Assembly: GCA_963778385.1 (NCBI GenBank) | Contig: CAVZUA010000006.1 | Coordinates: 186,001 to 250,000 of the forward strand | DNA length: 64,000 nucleotides | Source of the DNA: DATARH01 sp963778385 | GTDB lineage: Bacteria > Pseudomonadota > Alphaproteobacteria > ATCC43930 > CGMCC-115725 | Reading direction: 5' to 3' | In this document: positions 35,776 to 43,384 of the stretch, in pieces | Position numbering within the stretch: position 1 is the stretch's first letter | Layout of the letters: each line of letters opens with the position of its first letter | Translations under genes and position numbers: made by a program | The notes under the pieces: generated by a model | Databases searched by the model: none | What the model saw: only the letters and a program-made list of their open reading frames with translations | Told to the model about the DNA's origin: nothing

Positions 35776-37179
35776 TCATCTCGATTCGACAGCATCGGCA
35801 AGGCGACCCAGGGTCTCGTCGCGGCCGAGCACCTCCATGACCTCAAAGATGCCGGGCGAGGCCAGCGAGCCGGTGAGCGCCACACGCAACGGCTGCGCGA
35901 CCGCGCCGAGCTTGACGCCTTTCGCGGTGACGAAGTCGCGCAGCCGCGCCTCCAGTGCCGCCACCTGCCATTCGGTGTCGCCGATCTCCCCCGACAGCGT
36001 GCCGAGCAGCGAGCGGGCGTCAGCGGTCAATAGCTTAGCGGCGTCGGCGGCCGGGCGGATTGGCCGCGGCGCGACATAAAAGCGGGCTTTTTCGGCGAGT
36101 TCGACGGTGGTCTTCGCGCGCGGTTTCAGCGCCGGCATGGCGCGGGTCAGGCGGTCCCGGTCGGTCGCCGAAAGCGGGTGTCCGAGCTCGGCCTCCAGAA
36201 GCTCCACGACAAGCCCGACGAGCCGCGCGTCGTCGGCCTCGCGGATGTAATGCGCGTTGACGCTGTCGAGTTTGGCGAAATCGAACTGCGCCGGTGACTT
36301 ATGGATGCCGGCGAGGTCGAACCACCCGATCGCCTGCTCGGTCGAGATGATCTCGTCGTCGCCATGGCTCCAGCCGAGGCGCAGCAGGTAATTGCGGATC
36401 GCCTCGGGCAGGTAGCCGAGCTTACGGTACTCGTCGATGCCGAGCGCGCCATGGCGCTTCGACATCTTCGCGCCGTCCGGGCCGTGGATCAGCGGGATAT
36501 GCGCCCATTCCGGCTGCACCCAGCCGAGCGCACGGTAGATCTGCGTCTGGCGGAAGGCGTTGCGGAAATGCTCGTTGCCGCGGATCACATGGGTGATGCC
36601 CATGTCGTGATCGTCGACGACGACGGAAAAATTATAGGTCGGCGTGCCGTCCGAGCGCAGGATGATGAGGTCGTCGAGCTCCTGGTTGTCGACCGTGACC
36701 TCGCCCAGCACATGGTCGCGGATGATGGTGGCGCCGGTCTGCTCGGCCTTGAGCCGGATCGCCGGAGCAACGCCGGGCGGCGCCTCGCTCGGGTCGCGGT
36801 CGCGCCAGGTGCCGTCGTAGCGCACCGAGCGCTTCTCGGCGAGCGCCTTGGCCCGCATCGCCTCCAGCTCGTCCGGTGTGCAATAGCAGCGATAGGCATG
36901 GCCCGCGTCGAGGAGATGCTGGGCGATCTCCGCATGATGCGCCGCCCGGGCGAACTGGAAGACGACCTCGCCGTCCCAGTCGACGCCGAGCCATTTGAGG
37001 CCGTCGATGATCGCCGCCGTCGCCTCGGGTGTGGAGCGGGCGCGGTCGGTGTCCTCGATGCGCAGCCGGAAAGCACCGCCGTGATGGCGCGCGAACAGCC
37101 AGTTGAACAGCGCCGTGCGGGCGCCGCCGATATGGAGGAAGCCGGTCGGGGAGGGGGCAAAGCGGACGGTAACGGTCAT
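35776..37179 (-). CDS. gltX: Glutamyl-tRNA synthetase (portion of a longer fused frame)
   Basis: From ATG 37179 the frame encodes a complete 467-residue class I synthetase: FAPSPTGFLHIGGARTALFN carries the HIGH-type motif, and KMSKRHGALGIDEY the KMSKS-type motif. The C-terminal anticodon-binding helices run to the stop at 35776. No clear Shine-Dalgarno precedes this ATG, and the frame continues upstream, without a stop, through a family-B repeat into an acyl-CoA synthetase. Whether GltX is made separately from this internal ATG or as part of a 1063-residue fusion cannot be settled from sequence; separate synthesis is more plausible for an essential enzyme. Confidence 0.92.
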   Translation of the reverse strand: MTVTVRFAPSPTGFLHIGGARTALFNWLFARHHGGAFRLRIEDTDRARSTPEATAAIIDGLKWLGVDWDGEVVFQFARAAHHAEIAQHLLDAGHAYRCYCTPDELEAMRAKALAEKRSVRYDGTWRDRDPSEAPPGVAPAIRLKAEQTGATIIRDHVLGEVTVDNQELDDLIILRSDGTPTYNFSVVVDDHDMGITHVIRGNEHFRNAFRQTQIYRALGWVQPEWAHIPLIHGPDGAKMSKRHGALGIDEYRKLGYLPEAIRNYLLRLGWSHGDDEIISTEQAIGWFDLAGIHKSPAQFDFAKLDSVNAHYIREADDARLVGLVVELLEAELGHPLSATDRDRLTRAMPALKPRAKTTVELAEKARFYVAPRPIRPAADAAKLLTADARSLLGTLSGEIGDTEWQVAALEARLRDFVTAKGVKLGAVAQPLRVALTGSLASPGIFEVMEVLGRDETLGRLADAVESR

Positions 37180-38964
37180 GGGGCCAATATCGTCGTTGGG
37201 CTCGCAATACGCCAGTGGCTGCCCCTCACCCTCCCATTGCTTTGCAATGGGTCCCTCCCTCTCCCCGCTCGCGGGGCGAGGGGGATTTCCCCGGACGCGC
37301 TCCCTCGCCCCGTTTACGGGGAGAGGGTTGGGGTGAGGGGCCGGTTCAGTCGCTGGCGGTTTGTAGTCAGCGAACATCTCGCGCAGCTTCGACTTCATGA
37401 TCTTGCCAGTGGCCGTGTGCGGCAGCTCATCGACCACGACCACGTCGTCGGGGAGCATCCATTTCGGGAAATGCTGCGCGAGGAGCGCGATCAGCTTGTC
37501 GCGCTCCGGCCGGCAGCCGGCACGCGGCACCACGACGAGCAGCGGCCGCTCCGACCATTTCGGGTGAGGGATGGCGATCGCCGCTGCCTCGGCGACCGTC
37601 TCGTCGGCCATCGCGGCATTTTCGAGATCGATCGAGCTGATCCACTCGCCGCCCGATTTGATCACGTCCTTGTGCCGGTCGGTGAGCTGGACATATCCGT
37701 CCGGGTCGATCGAGGCCACGTCGCCGGTATGGAACCAGCCGTCGGGTTCCACCGCCGCCGCGGTGGCCGCCTCGTCGTCGAAATAGCCGTTGGCGATCCA
37801 AGGCCCGCGCACCAGCAGCTCGCCGATCGCCTTGCCGTCATGCGGCAGGATGTTGCCGGCATCGTCGACGATCTTCATCTCGACGCCGAATACCGGCCGG
37901 CCCTGCTTGAGCTTGATGGCCGTCTGCGTTGCCGGGGCGAGCGGCAAATGCTTGCGCTTCAATGCCGCCGTGGTGCCGAGCGGGCTCATCTCGGTCATCC
38001 CCCAGCCTTGCAGGATGTCGATGCCGCGTGCCTCGAACGCCTGCAGCAGCGCCGCCGGCACCGCGGAACCGCCGCACAGCATCCAGCGCAGCGTCGAGCA
38101 GCTCTGGTTTTTCTCACGCAGATAAGTGTCCATCCCGAGCCACACGGTGGGCACACCAAGAGCGACGGTCACGCCTTCGCTCTCGAACAGCTCGTGCAGG
38201 CTCTCGCCGTCGAGCTTGGGTCCGGGATAGACCAGCTTGGCGCCGTTCATCGGCGCGATATAGGCGGTGCCCCAGCCGCAGGCGTGGAACAGCGGCACCA
38301 CCGGGCAGACCACGTCGGTGGCGGTCAGCGTGATGCCGCTCGGCATCGACGCACCCATCGCATGCAGCACCGTCGAGCGGTGGCTGTACAACACGCCCTT
38401 CGGGTTGCCCGTCGTGCCCGAGGTGTAGCAAAGCGCGCTGGCGCTGTACTCGTTGAACTCCGGCCAAGCGAAATCGTCGGTCTCGGCGCCGGTCAGTTCG
38501 TCATAAACGCCAACCATCGGCAGCGAAGTCTCCGCCTCGCCGAGCAGCACGATCTGGCAGTCTTTCGGGAGGCGCGGCAGCAGCCGTTCGATGAGCGGGA
38601 TGAAGCTGGTCTCAACAAACAGCAGCCGGTCTTGCGCGTGGTTGACGATGTAGACGATCTGCTCGTCGAAGAGGCGCGGGTTGACCGTGTGGCACACCGC
38701 GCCGATGCCCGAGATCGCGTAATACAGCTCGAAATGCCGCCAGGTGTTCCAGGCCAGCGTCCCGACCCGGTCGCCGGGTTGGACACCGAGGCGCAGCAGC
38801 GCCTTGGCCAGCCGCCGCGCCCGGCGGTCGGCATCGGCATAGGTATAGCGGTGGATCGGCCCTTCGACGCTGCGGCTGACGATCTCCGTGTCGGCATGGA
38901 AATTGGCCGCGTGCTGCAGGCACATTGTGACCAGTAACGGCCGCTCGCCCATTAACCCGCGCAT
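35776..38964 (-). CDS. Acyl-CoA synthetase (AMP-binding) read through into GltX: 1063-codon fused frame
   Basis: From ATG 38964 (GGGAGGAAG upstream) about 541 residues encode an ANL-superfamily fatty-acyl-CoA ligase: P-loop CYTSGTTGNPKGVLYSHRS, the GWGMTEMSPLG motif, the hinge in GYVQLTDRHKDVIKSGGEWI and the catalytic lysine in LPHTATGKIMKSKLRE near the end. Homologues stop a few residues later (ADYKPPAT region). Here a 55-residue Pro/Arg/Gly-rich linker, encoded largely by a family-B palindromic repeat (37221-37341), replaces the stop and leads in frame to the GltX methionine at 37179. The ligase activates fatty acids to acyl-CoA; chain length is unknown. A frameshift or error in the repeat would be the alternative explanation. 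Confidence 0.85.
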   Translation of the reverse strand: MRGLMGERPLLVTMCLQHAANFHADTEIVSRSVEGPIHRYTYADADRRARRLAKALLRLGVQPGDRVGTLAWNTWRHFELYYAISGIGAVCHTVNPRLFDEQIVYIVNHAQDRLLFVETSFIPLIERLLPRLPKDCQIVLLGEAETSLPMVGVYDELTGAETDDFAWPEFNEYSASALCYTSGTTGNPKGVLYSHRSTVLHAMGASMPSGITLTATDVVCPVVPLFHACGWGTAYIAPMNGAKLVYPGPKLDGESLHELFESEGVTVALGVPTVWLGMDTYLREKNQSCSTLRWMLCGGSAVPAALLQAFEARGIDILQGWGMTEMSPLGTTAALKRKHLPLAPATQTAIKLKQGRPVFGVEMKIVDDAGNILPHDGKAIGELLVRGPWIANGYFDDEAATAAAVEPDGWFHTGDVASIDPDGYVQLTDRHKDVIKSGGEWISSIDLENAAMADETVAEAAAIAIPHPKWSERPLLVVVPRAGCRPERDKLIALLAQHFPKWMLPDDVVVVDELPHTATGKIMKSKLREMFADYKPPATEPAPHPNPLPVNGARERVRGNPPRPASGEREGPIAKQWEGEGQPLAYCEPNDDIGPMTVTVRFAPSPTGFLHIGGARTALFNWLFARHHGGAFRLRIEDTDRARSTPEATAAIIDGLKWLGVDWDGEVVFQFARAAHHAEIAQHLLDAGHAYRCYCTPDELEAMRAKALAEKRSVRYDGTWRDRDPSEAPPGVAPAIRLKAEQTGATIIRDHVLGEVTVDNQELDDLIILRSDGTPTYNFSVVVDDHDMGITHVIRGNEHFRNAFRQTQIYRALGWVQPEWAHIPLIHGPDGAKMSKRHGALGIDEYRKLGYLPEAIRNYLLRLGWSHGDDEIISTEQAIGWFDLAGIHKSPAQFDFAKLDSVNAHYIREADDARLVGLVVELLEAELGHPLSATDRDRLTRAMPALKPRAKTTVELAEKARFYVAPRPIRPAADAAKLLTADARSLLGTLSGEIGDTEWQVAALEARLRDFVTAKGVKLGAVAQPLRVALTGSLASPGIFEVMEVLGRDETLGRLADAVESR
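37221..37341. repeat. Palindromic element (family B) inside the acyl-CoA synthetase-GltX frame
   Basis: The outer ends GCCCCTCACCC and GGGTGAGGGGC form an inverted repeat around the whole 121-bp element. Inside are CCCATTGC-TTT-GCAATGGG (37233-37251), CTCCCCGC-TC-GCGGGGCGAG and CTCGCCCCGTTTACGGGGAGAG. The copy is translated as HPNPLPVNGARERVRG and the following residues in the fused protein. Confidence 0.8.
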
Positions 38965-39052
38965 CTCTCGCTTCCTCCCAGGGCTTGCAAGTAGGGCTTT
39001 CTGCAAGTAGACGCGCAAATCGCCGGGATTCAAGCGCGAAGCGCGGTTTTGC

Positions 39053-40057
39053 TCAGGGCGGCAGCTGTGTTTTGAAGAAGGCGACGATGTCGCGGTTCAT
39101 CTCAGCGTGGAATGCGGCGCGGTCGAAGCCGGGTGCGCTCTCGCAAATGGCCGGAGCAGCCTTGGCGAGCGCCTCGCTGCACGGCGCGAGGAAATCGAAA
39201 TGCCCGGCGTTGGCGACGAAATGGTCCTCCGCCGGCTGCGGCAGCTCATCGCGCACGATGTCGCCGTAGAGTTTGTTGGGGGTGATCTTGTCGTCCTCGG
39301 CGCGCCAGAGCTGCACCGGTGCGATCACCGTCTCCAAACCGACCTTGCTGAAGGCATAACCGGTTGCCGGTGCCGCCAGCACTGCCGCCTTGATGCGTGG
39401 CTCGTGATGCCATTCCGGCGCCGGGCTGTCTGCTGCCGGCATCGCGCCGAGCCGCCGGCGCTCCTGGCAGCTCCAATCGTCGGCGTGATCCCGGCAATAG
39501 AGGGTGATGAGGTAGAGCGCGGGGTTGCCGCCGATGGCGATTAGCGCGGTGGTTGCGCCGGCGGAATGTCCGAAAACGCCGATCCGCGCCGGATCGAGAT
39601 GATCATGCCCACCCCAGGCGTTCAGCATGAAATCGATGACCCGGCCGACATGTTTGGGCCGATCGGTGAGGTTGCGAAGAGTGAGGCTGTATTTGCGGTC
39701 TTTGTAATTGTCGCCGGTATGCGCCAGCGCGACGACGACGAACCCGGCATCGGCGAGCGCTAGCGCGGTATCGTAATGTTCCGCGGCGCTCCCTCCGGTG
39801 CCGTGCGAGATCACGACGACCGGCAGGCGATCGCCCTTGATGGCGCCGTAATAGGCCACCTCCTGGGTGAACAGCCCGAGCGGCTGGGACGACGTCTTGC
39901 CGTCGCTCGGATACCAGATCGCCAGTTCGAGCGGCTGGTCATCCGGATCCGGCGCCGTCGCGTACTGAAACCCGGCGGCGTCGACTGGCGCGGCGGTGGA
40001 CAGATGAGCGGTGAGGAAGACGAGTGCCCGGATCAAACCAGAACGAGCTTTGACCAA
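39053..40057 (-). CDS. Secreted alpha/beta hydrolase, dienelactone-hydrolase/PAF-acetylhydrolase-like
   Basis: A protein of up to 334 residues with an N-terminal signal-like segment (LVFLTAHLSTAAPVDAAG) and an alpha/beta-hydrolase domain: VVISHGTGGSAAEHYDTA (oxyanion region), nucleophile GHSAGATTAL, and late AEDDKITP and NAGHFDFLAPC supplying the acid and histidine. Such predicted dienelactone hydrolases are common in alphaproteobacteria and act on unknown esters, here probably in the periplasm. Only TTG codons (40057 or 40033 region) can start the frame; 40057 is used but the start is uncertain. Confidence 0.78.
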   Translation of the reverse strand: MVKARSGLIRALVFLTAHLSTAAPVDAAGFQYATAPDPDDQPLELAIWYPSDGKTSSQPLGLFTQEVAYYGAIKGDRLPVVVISHGTGGSAAEHYDTALALADAGFVVVALAHTGDNYKDRKYSLTLRNLTDRPKHVGRVIDFMLNAWGGHDHLDPARIGVFGHSAGATTALIAIGGNPALYLITLYCRDHADDWSCQERRRLGAMPAADSPAPEWHHEPRIKAAVLAAPATGYAFSKVGLETVIAPVQLWRAEDDKITPNKLYGDIVRDELPQPAEDHFVANAGHFDFLAPCSEALAKAAPAICESAPGFDRAAFHAEMNRDIVAFFKTQLPP

Positions 40058-40077
40058 GTCGGAACACTCTCAATCGC

Positions 40078-40160
40078 CTCGGCCGGGCTTGACCCGGCCA
40101 TCCATGAATAAGTTGAAGCTGTTCATGGACCCCCAGGTCAAGGCCGGGGGAGGCAAAAAT
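40078..40160. repeat. Palindromic intergenic repeat (family A) between lexA and hydrolase genes
   Basis: GGCCGGG-N5-CCCGGCC (40081-40099) is followed by TCCATGAA/TTCATGGA (40101-40108 and 40122-40129) and a closing AGGCCGGGGG. The first hairpin has the same wording as the repeats at 6109 and 42897. It lies just after the lexA stop and before the hydrolase start, both leftward. Confidence 0.6.
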
Positions 40161-40190
40161 TCTAGATGCTTCGGCTTTGACGGATCGAGC

Positions 40191-40895
40191 CTAATAACGC
40201 CGCAGCAATCCGACGAGGCGGCCCTGCACCTTGACCCGGTCGGGGCCGAAGATGCGCGTCTCGTAAGCCTGGTTGGCCGGTTCCAGCGCGATCGAGGCGC
40301 CACGCCGGCGCAGACGCTTCAAGGTCACTTCGAGATTGTCGACCAGCGCAACCACGATCGATCCGTTCTCGGCCGTGTCGCAGCGCTGGATAATCACGGT
40401 GTCGCCGTCGAGGATGCCAGCATCGACCATGCTGTCGCCGGCAACTTCGAGCGCGTAATGCTCGCCGCTGCGCTCGAGCAGCGTCGAGGGGATGCCGATC
40501 GTCGCCGATTGGTCGCGCAGCGCCTCGATCGGTGTGCCGGCGGCGATCCGGCCATAGAGCGGCAGGTCGACGGCCGCGCTCTCGGTCGACACCGATGAGC
40601 CGGGGAGCGCGCCGGAGAAGTCGCCGCGGATAACCGTCGGCGAAAAGCGGCTCTTCTCGGCCGAGCCGGGGGCGGCGCTTTCTTCGGGCAGCTTGATGAC
40701 TTCGAGCGCCCGCGCGCGATGCGCCAGACGACGGATAAAGCCGCGTTCCTCGAGGCCGCTGATCAGGCGGTGGATACCCGATTTGGAGCGAAGGTTCAGG
40801 GCGTCCTTCATTTCGTCGAAGGAGGGGGATACGCCGGTCGCGGTCAGCCTCTGATTGATGAACATCAACAGCTCGTGCTGTTTACGCGTCAGCAT
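40191..40895 (-). CDS. lexA: SOS response repressor LexA
   Basis: A 234-residue repressor. The N-terminal winged helix (MLTRKQHELLMFINQRLTAT, SFDEMKDALNLRSKSGIHRL) binds SOS boxes; the C-terminal S24 protease domain has the cleavage site A119-G120 (GRIAAGTPIEA), nucleophile S155 (GDSMVDAGI) and base K193 (DNLEVTLKRL). RecA filaments trigger self-cleavage after DNA damage. An operator GTTC-N7-GTTC lies 47 bases before the ATG, indicating autoregulation. The SGIHRLISGLEERGF wording is typical of Alphaproteobacteria. Confidence 0.97.
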   Translation of the reverse strand: MLTRKQHELLMFINQRLTATGVSPSFDEMKDALNLRSKSGIHRLISGLEERGFIRRLAHRARALEVIKLPEESAAPGSAEKSRFSPTVIRGDFSGALPGSSVSTESAAVDLPLYGRIAAGTPIEALRDQSATIGIPSTLLERSGEHYALEVAGDSMVDAGILDGDTVIIQRCDTAENGSIVVALVDNLEVTLKRLRRRGASIALEPANQAYETRIFGPDRVKVQGRLVGLLRRY

Positions 40896-40941
40896 GGCAA
40901 ACTCCCGCTAGTGGCGGAACAAATCCAAAACACCAGATGAT

Positions 40942-40956
40942 GTTCTATTTTAGTTC
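40942..40956. promoter_or_regulatory. LexA operator (alphaproteobacterial SOS box)
   Basis: GTTCTATTTTAGTTC reads GTTC-N7-GTTC exactly, the direct-repeat LexA box established for Alphaproteobacteria. It lies in the lexA upstream region, between lexA (leftward) and the nucleoside hydrolase gene (rightward, start 41028), so it could act on both. It is the only copy I noticed in the window. Confidence 0.87.
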
Positions 40957-41027
40957 GCCTGTGGCGTCAAGCGGTATGCTCAATTCGGCATCATCTCGTA
41001 CGGCGATAGCGATGGTAGGCTAGGCGC

Positions 41028-41949
41028 ATGACGCCACGACGCATCCTCATCGACACCGACCCCGGCCTCGACGATGCGGTCGCGATCCTGCTGGCACTGT
41101 CGACACCGGAACTGCAGGTCGACGGCATTGTCGCGGTGGCGGGCAACGGCCCGCTCAACTTCATGGAGCGCAACGCGCGGGCGATCTGCGAACTGGCGGG
41201 CCGGGCGGATGTGCCGGTCTATGCCGGGTGTCCGCGGCCGCTGCGCGGCGACACGATCACCGCGATCTATTTTCACGGCGAGACGGGGCTGGGGCCGGTG
41301 CAGCTCCCCGAGCCGGCAATGCCGCTGCAAAAGACCCACGGTGTGGCGTTTACCATCGACCTGTTGCGGGATGCGGCGCCGGATAGCGTGACCTGGTGCG
41401 CGCTCGGGCCGCTGACCAATGTCGCGACCGCGCTGGTGCAGGCACCGGACATCATCGCCGGCGCCAAGGAGCTGGTGCTGATGGGCGGCGCGTCCCGGGC
41501 GCTCGGCAACACCAGCCCGGCGGCTGAATTCAATATTCTCGCCGATCCGCACGCGGCATCGATTGTCTTCGACAGCGGTCTGCCGATCACGATGATCCCA
41601 CTCGACCTGACCCATCAGGTGCGCAGCACGCCGGAGCGCATTGCCCGCATCCGCGCGCTGGGGACGCCGGTGGCGACGGCCGTCGCCGACCTGCTGACCC
41701 CGGCGCCGGGAACGGGACCGTCGGCGCTCCACGACCCCTGCGTCATCGCCTACCTGCTGGCGCCGCACCTGTTCCAGGGCAGCCGGGTCAATGTCGCGGT
41801 CGAAACGCAGAGCCCGCTCACACTCGGCGCGACCGTCGTCGACTGGCGCGGCATCAGCGGCCGCGACGTCAACGCGACGGTGCTCCATACGGTCGCCGCT
41901 GATGGAATTCTATGCGCTCATCGAGGAGCGGCTGAACCAATTTGCTTAA
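41028..41949 (+). CDS. Nucleoside hydrolase (inosine-uridine type), C-terminus frameshifted
   Basis: The N-terminal calcium site DTDPGLDDAVAIL (from D9), the MGGASRALGNTSPAAEFNIL block and HDPCVIAYLLAP place this in the IunH family, which hydrolyses ribonucleosides to base and ribose. At about 41905-41908 the reading frame breaks: in frame 1 HTVAADG continues as a non-conserved tail to 42113, whereas shifting by one base gives FYALIEERLNQFA and a stop at 41947-41949, the normal ending of this family at about 306 residues. One extra base in GATGGAATTC explains it. The last catalytic region is intact, so the extended protein might still fold; a sequencing error is equally possible. Confidence 0.85.
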
Positions 41950-42009
41950 TTCCCTCAAAGAAGGTGGTTAAGGCGGAGACGCCTTTCGCATTACCGCTTA
42001 TCCTTCGGC

Positions 42010-42177
42010 ATGGGCGAATTTCGGAACGAGGTCCTGCACCGACTGCGCACGCTGCAGCAGGCGCTGGCGGACCTCGTCGCGAAATACCGCGAGCTGCATC
42101 GCGACCACCCTGAGCGGGCTGTGCTGGCGCGCATGATCCGTCAGCTGGAGTTGGAAATCGCTTTGCGCGCCGCGTAG
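42010..42177 (+). CDS. Small helical protein, 55 residues, unknown
   Basis: ATG 42010 to TAG 42175 encodes MGEFRNEVLHRLRTLQQALA followed by LVAKYRELHRDHPERAVLA and an amphipathic end. The product is entirely charged/leucine helix and could form a coiled coil. I know no family. It overlaps the read-through tail of the nucleoside hydrolase in another frame, which supports the view that the hydrolase normally stops at 41949. The ribosome-binding site is weak. Confidence 0.45.
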   Translation: MGEFRNEVLHRLRTLQQALADLVAKYRELHRDHPERAVLARMIRQLELEIALRAA

Positions 42178-42245
42178 AGGCCCTTGTGCCGCGCGGCCAT
42201 TCGCCCTTTACAATGGCGGCATCAACGCTCGCTGGGAGGATCACG

Positions 42246-42869
42246 ATGTCGATCGTCGAAATGCGCACCTATCGCCTGAAGCCCGGTTCGATCCCCGAGG
42301 CCGTCAAACGCTTTGGCGAGGCGGTGGAAGCCTCAGGCCGCAACAAAGTTTCGCCGCTCGGCGGGTTCTTCCACACCGAGGTCGGCCCCCTGAACCGCAT
42401 CATCCATTGCTGGCCTTATGAGAACCTCGACGACCGCGAGAAGAAGCGCGGCGCGGCCATGAAGCTCCAGGGCTGGCCGCCCAAGATCCAGGAGTTCATC
42501 GAGGAGATGGAGTCGAAGATCATCAACCTCGCGCCGTTCTCGCCGGCGCTGGGTGATCGCGGCCTCGGCAACATCTACGAGGTCCGCACCTACACGATGC
42601 TGCCCGGCGCGCTGCCGACCGTCACCGAGCGCTGGGCGGAGCGCATCGAGGGCCGCACCAAGCTGTCGCCGCTGGCGTTCTGCGGCTCGACCGAACTCGG
42701 CGGGCTTAACCAGTGGATCCATGTCTGGGCCTACAAGGATGCTGCCGAGCGCTTCAAGATCCGCGCCGAGGCACAGGCGGCCGGCGCGTGGCCGCCGGCG
42801 ACGCGCGGCCAGTTCGTCCGCCAGGAGAACATGTTCGTGATCCCGGCGGCGTTCTCGCCGTTGCATTAA
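42246..42869 (+). CDS. NIPSNAP family protein, two domains
   Basis: A 207-residue protein containing two ferredoxin-like NIPSNAP domains in tandem: IVEMRTYRLKPGSIPEAVKR (about 3-100) and IYEVRTYTMLPGALPTVTER (about 109-205), each with a conserved IHCWPYENLDDREKKR or IHVWAYKDAAERFKIR segment. Bacterial NIPSNAP proteins lack a proven reaction. TGGGAGGATCACG precedes ATG 42246 and decides the start. It is followed by a family-A hairpin and a secreted protein gene. Confidence 0.88.
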   Translation: MSIVEMRTYRLKPGSIPEAVKRFGEAVEASGRNKVSPLGGFFHTEVGPLNRIIHCWPYENLDDREKKRGAAMKLQGWPPKIQEFIEEMESKIINLAPFSPALGDRGLGNIYEVRTYTMLPGALPTVTERWAERIEGRTKLSPLAFCGSTELGGLNQWIHVWAYKDAAERFKIRAEAQAAGAWPPATRGQFVRQENMFVIPAAFSPLH

Positions 42870-42896
42870 TTTGCCGACGATCGCCGCCGCGACGGG

Positions 42897-42921
42897 AATG
42901 GCCGGGTCTTGCCCGGCCATT
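42897..42921. repeat. Palindromic hairpin (family A) after the NIPSNAP gene
   Basis: A perfect 10-bp stem AATGGCCGGG/CCCGGCCATT with loop TCTTG, 27 bases after the NIPSNAP stop. It may also weaken transcription into the next gene, but it lacks a T tract. Confidence 0.6.
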
Positions 42922-42978
42922 CTGGCGGCGGCGTGTCGCGGATCGTTCAAGTGCGTGCATGGCCAAGGGGAGGGGACC

Positions 42979-43377
42979 ATGACCGTGCGGATGCTCCAGG
43001 GTTGGTGGCTCCGGGCCGTTGTGGTCGGGGTCGGGCTCGTCGCCGGGCCGGCGCTCGCCGATACCGACAAGATGGGACCGGTGTCGCTCGCCACCGCCAA
43101 TTGCGGCGTCAAGATAAGCGCCAACCTGCTGATCTACACCTGCGCCAACCCGGCGCACTGCGACTACGCGGTAGGCGTCAGCAACTACTCGGGGACGCCG
43201 GTCAGCTACAAGATCACCATCGACGCCCCGGCCGGATACAAGGTTTTCGAGCAGGGACAGCGCACCTCGAAAAACTACGACTTGTTCCGGGTCGTGCAGG
43301 CGCCGCAAAGTCTCAACGGACCATCGGTGAAAGTCGGACTGAACTGCGCGCCGCAAAACACCCCGACGACGCGCTGA
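42979..43377 (+). CDS. Small secreted protein, unknown
   Basis: A 132-residue protein with a signal peptide (VVVGVGLVAGPALA then DTD) and a mature part of about 105 residues with four cysteines (ATANCGVKI, YTCANPAHCDYAV and VGLNCAP), likely forming two disulfides in the periplasm. The YAVGVSNYSGTPVSYKITID segment looks like an immunoglobulin-like beta sandwich. I do not recognise the family. GGGGAGGGGACC precedes the ATG, a strong ribosome-binding site. It converges on the PBP gene with 7 bases between the two stop codons. Confidence 0.7.
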   Translation: MTVRMLQGWWLRAVVVGVGLVAGPALADTDKMGPVSLATANCGVKISANLLIYTCANPAHCDYAVGVSNYSGTPVSYKITIDAPAGYKVFEQGQRTSKNYDLFRVVQAPQSLNGPSVKVGLNCAPQNTPTTR

Positions 43378-43384
43378 GGCGCGC

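Noticed and set aside
36301..38937. 878-codon plus-strand frame opposite gltX and the acyl-CoA synthetase
   Set aside because: Antisense shadow with no recognisable domain; it even crosses the repeat, which shows only that the repeat is free of stops in several frames.
41950..42113. C-terminal extension of the nucleoside hydrolase to 42113
   Set aside because: Non-conserved Arg/Pro-rich translation; the family ending is found in the neighbouring frame and stops at 41949.
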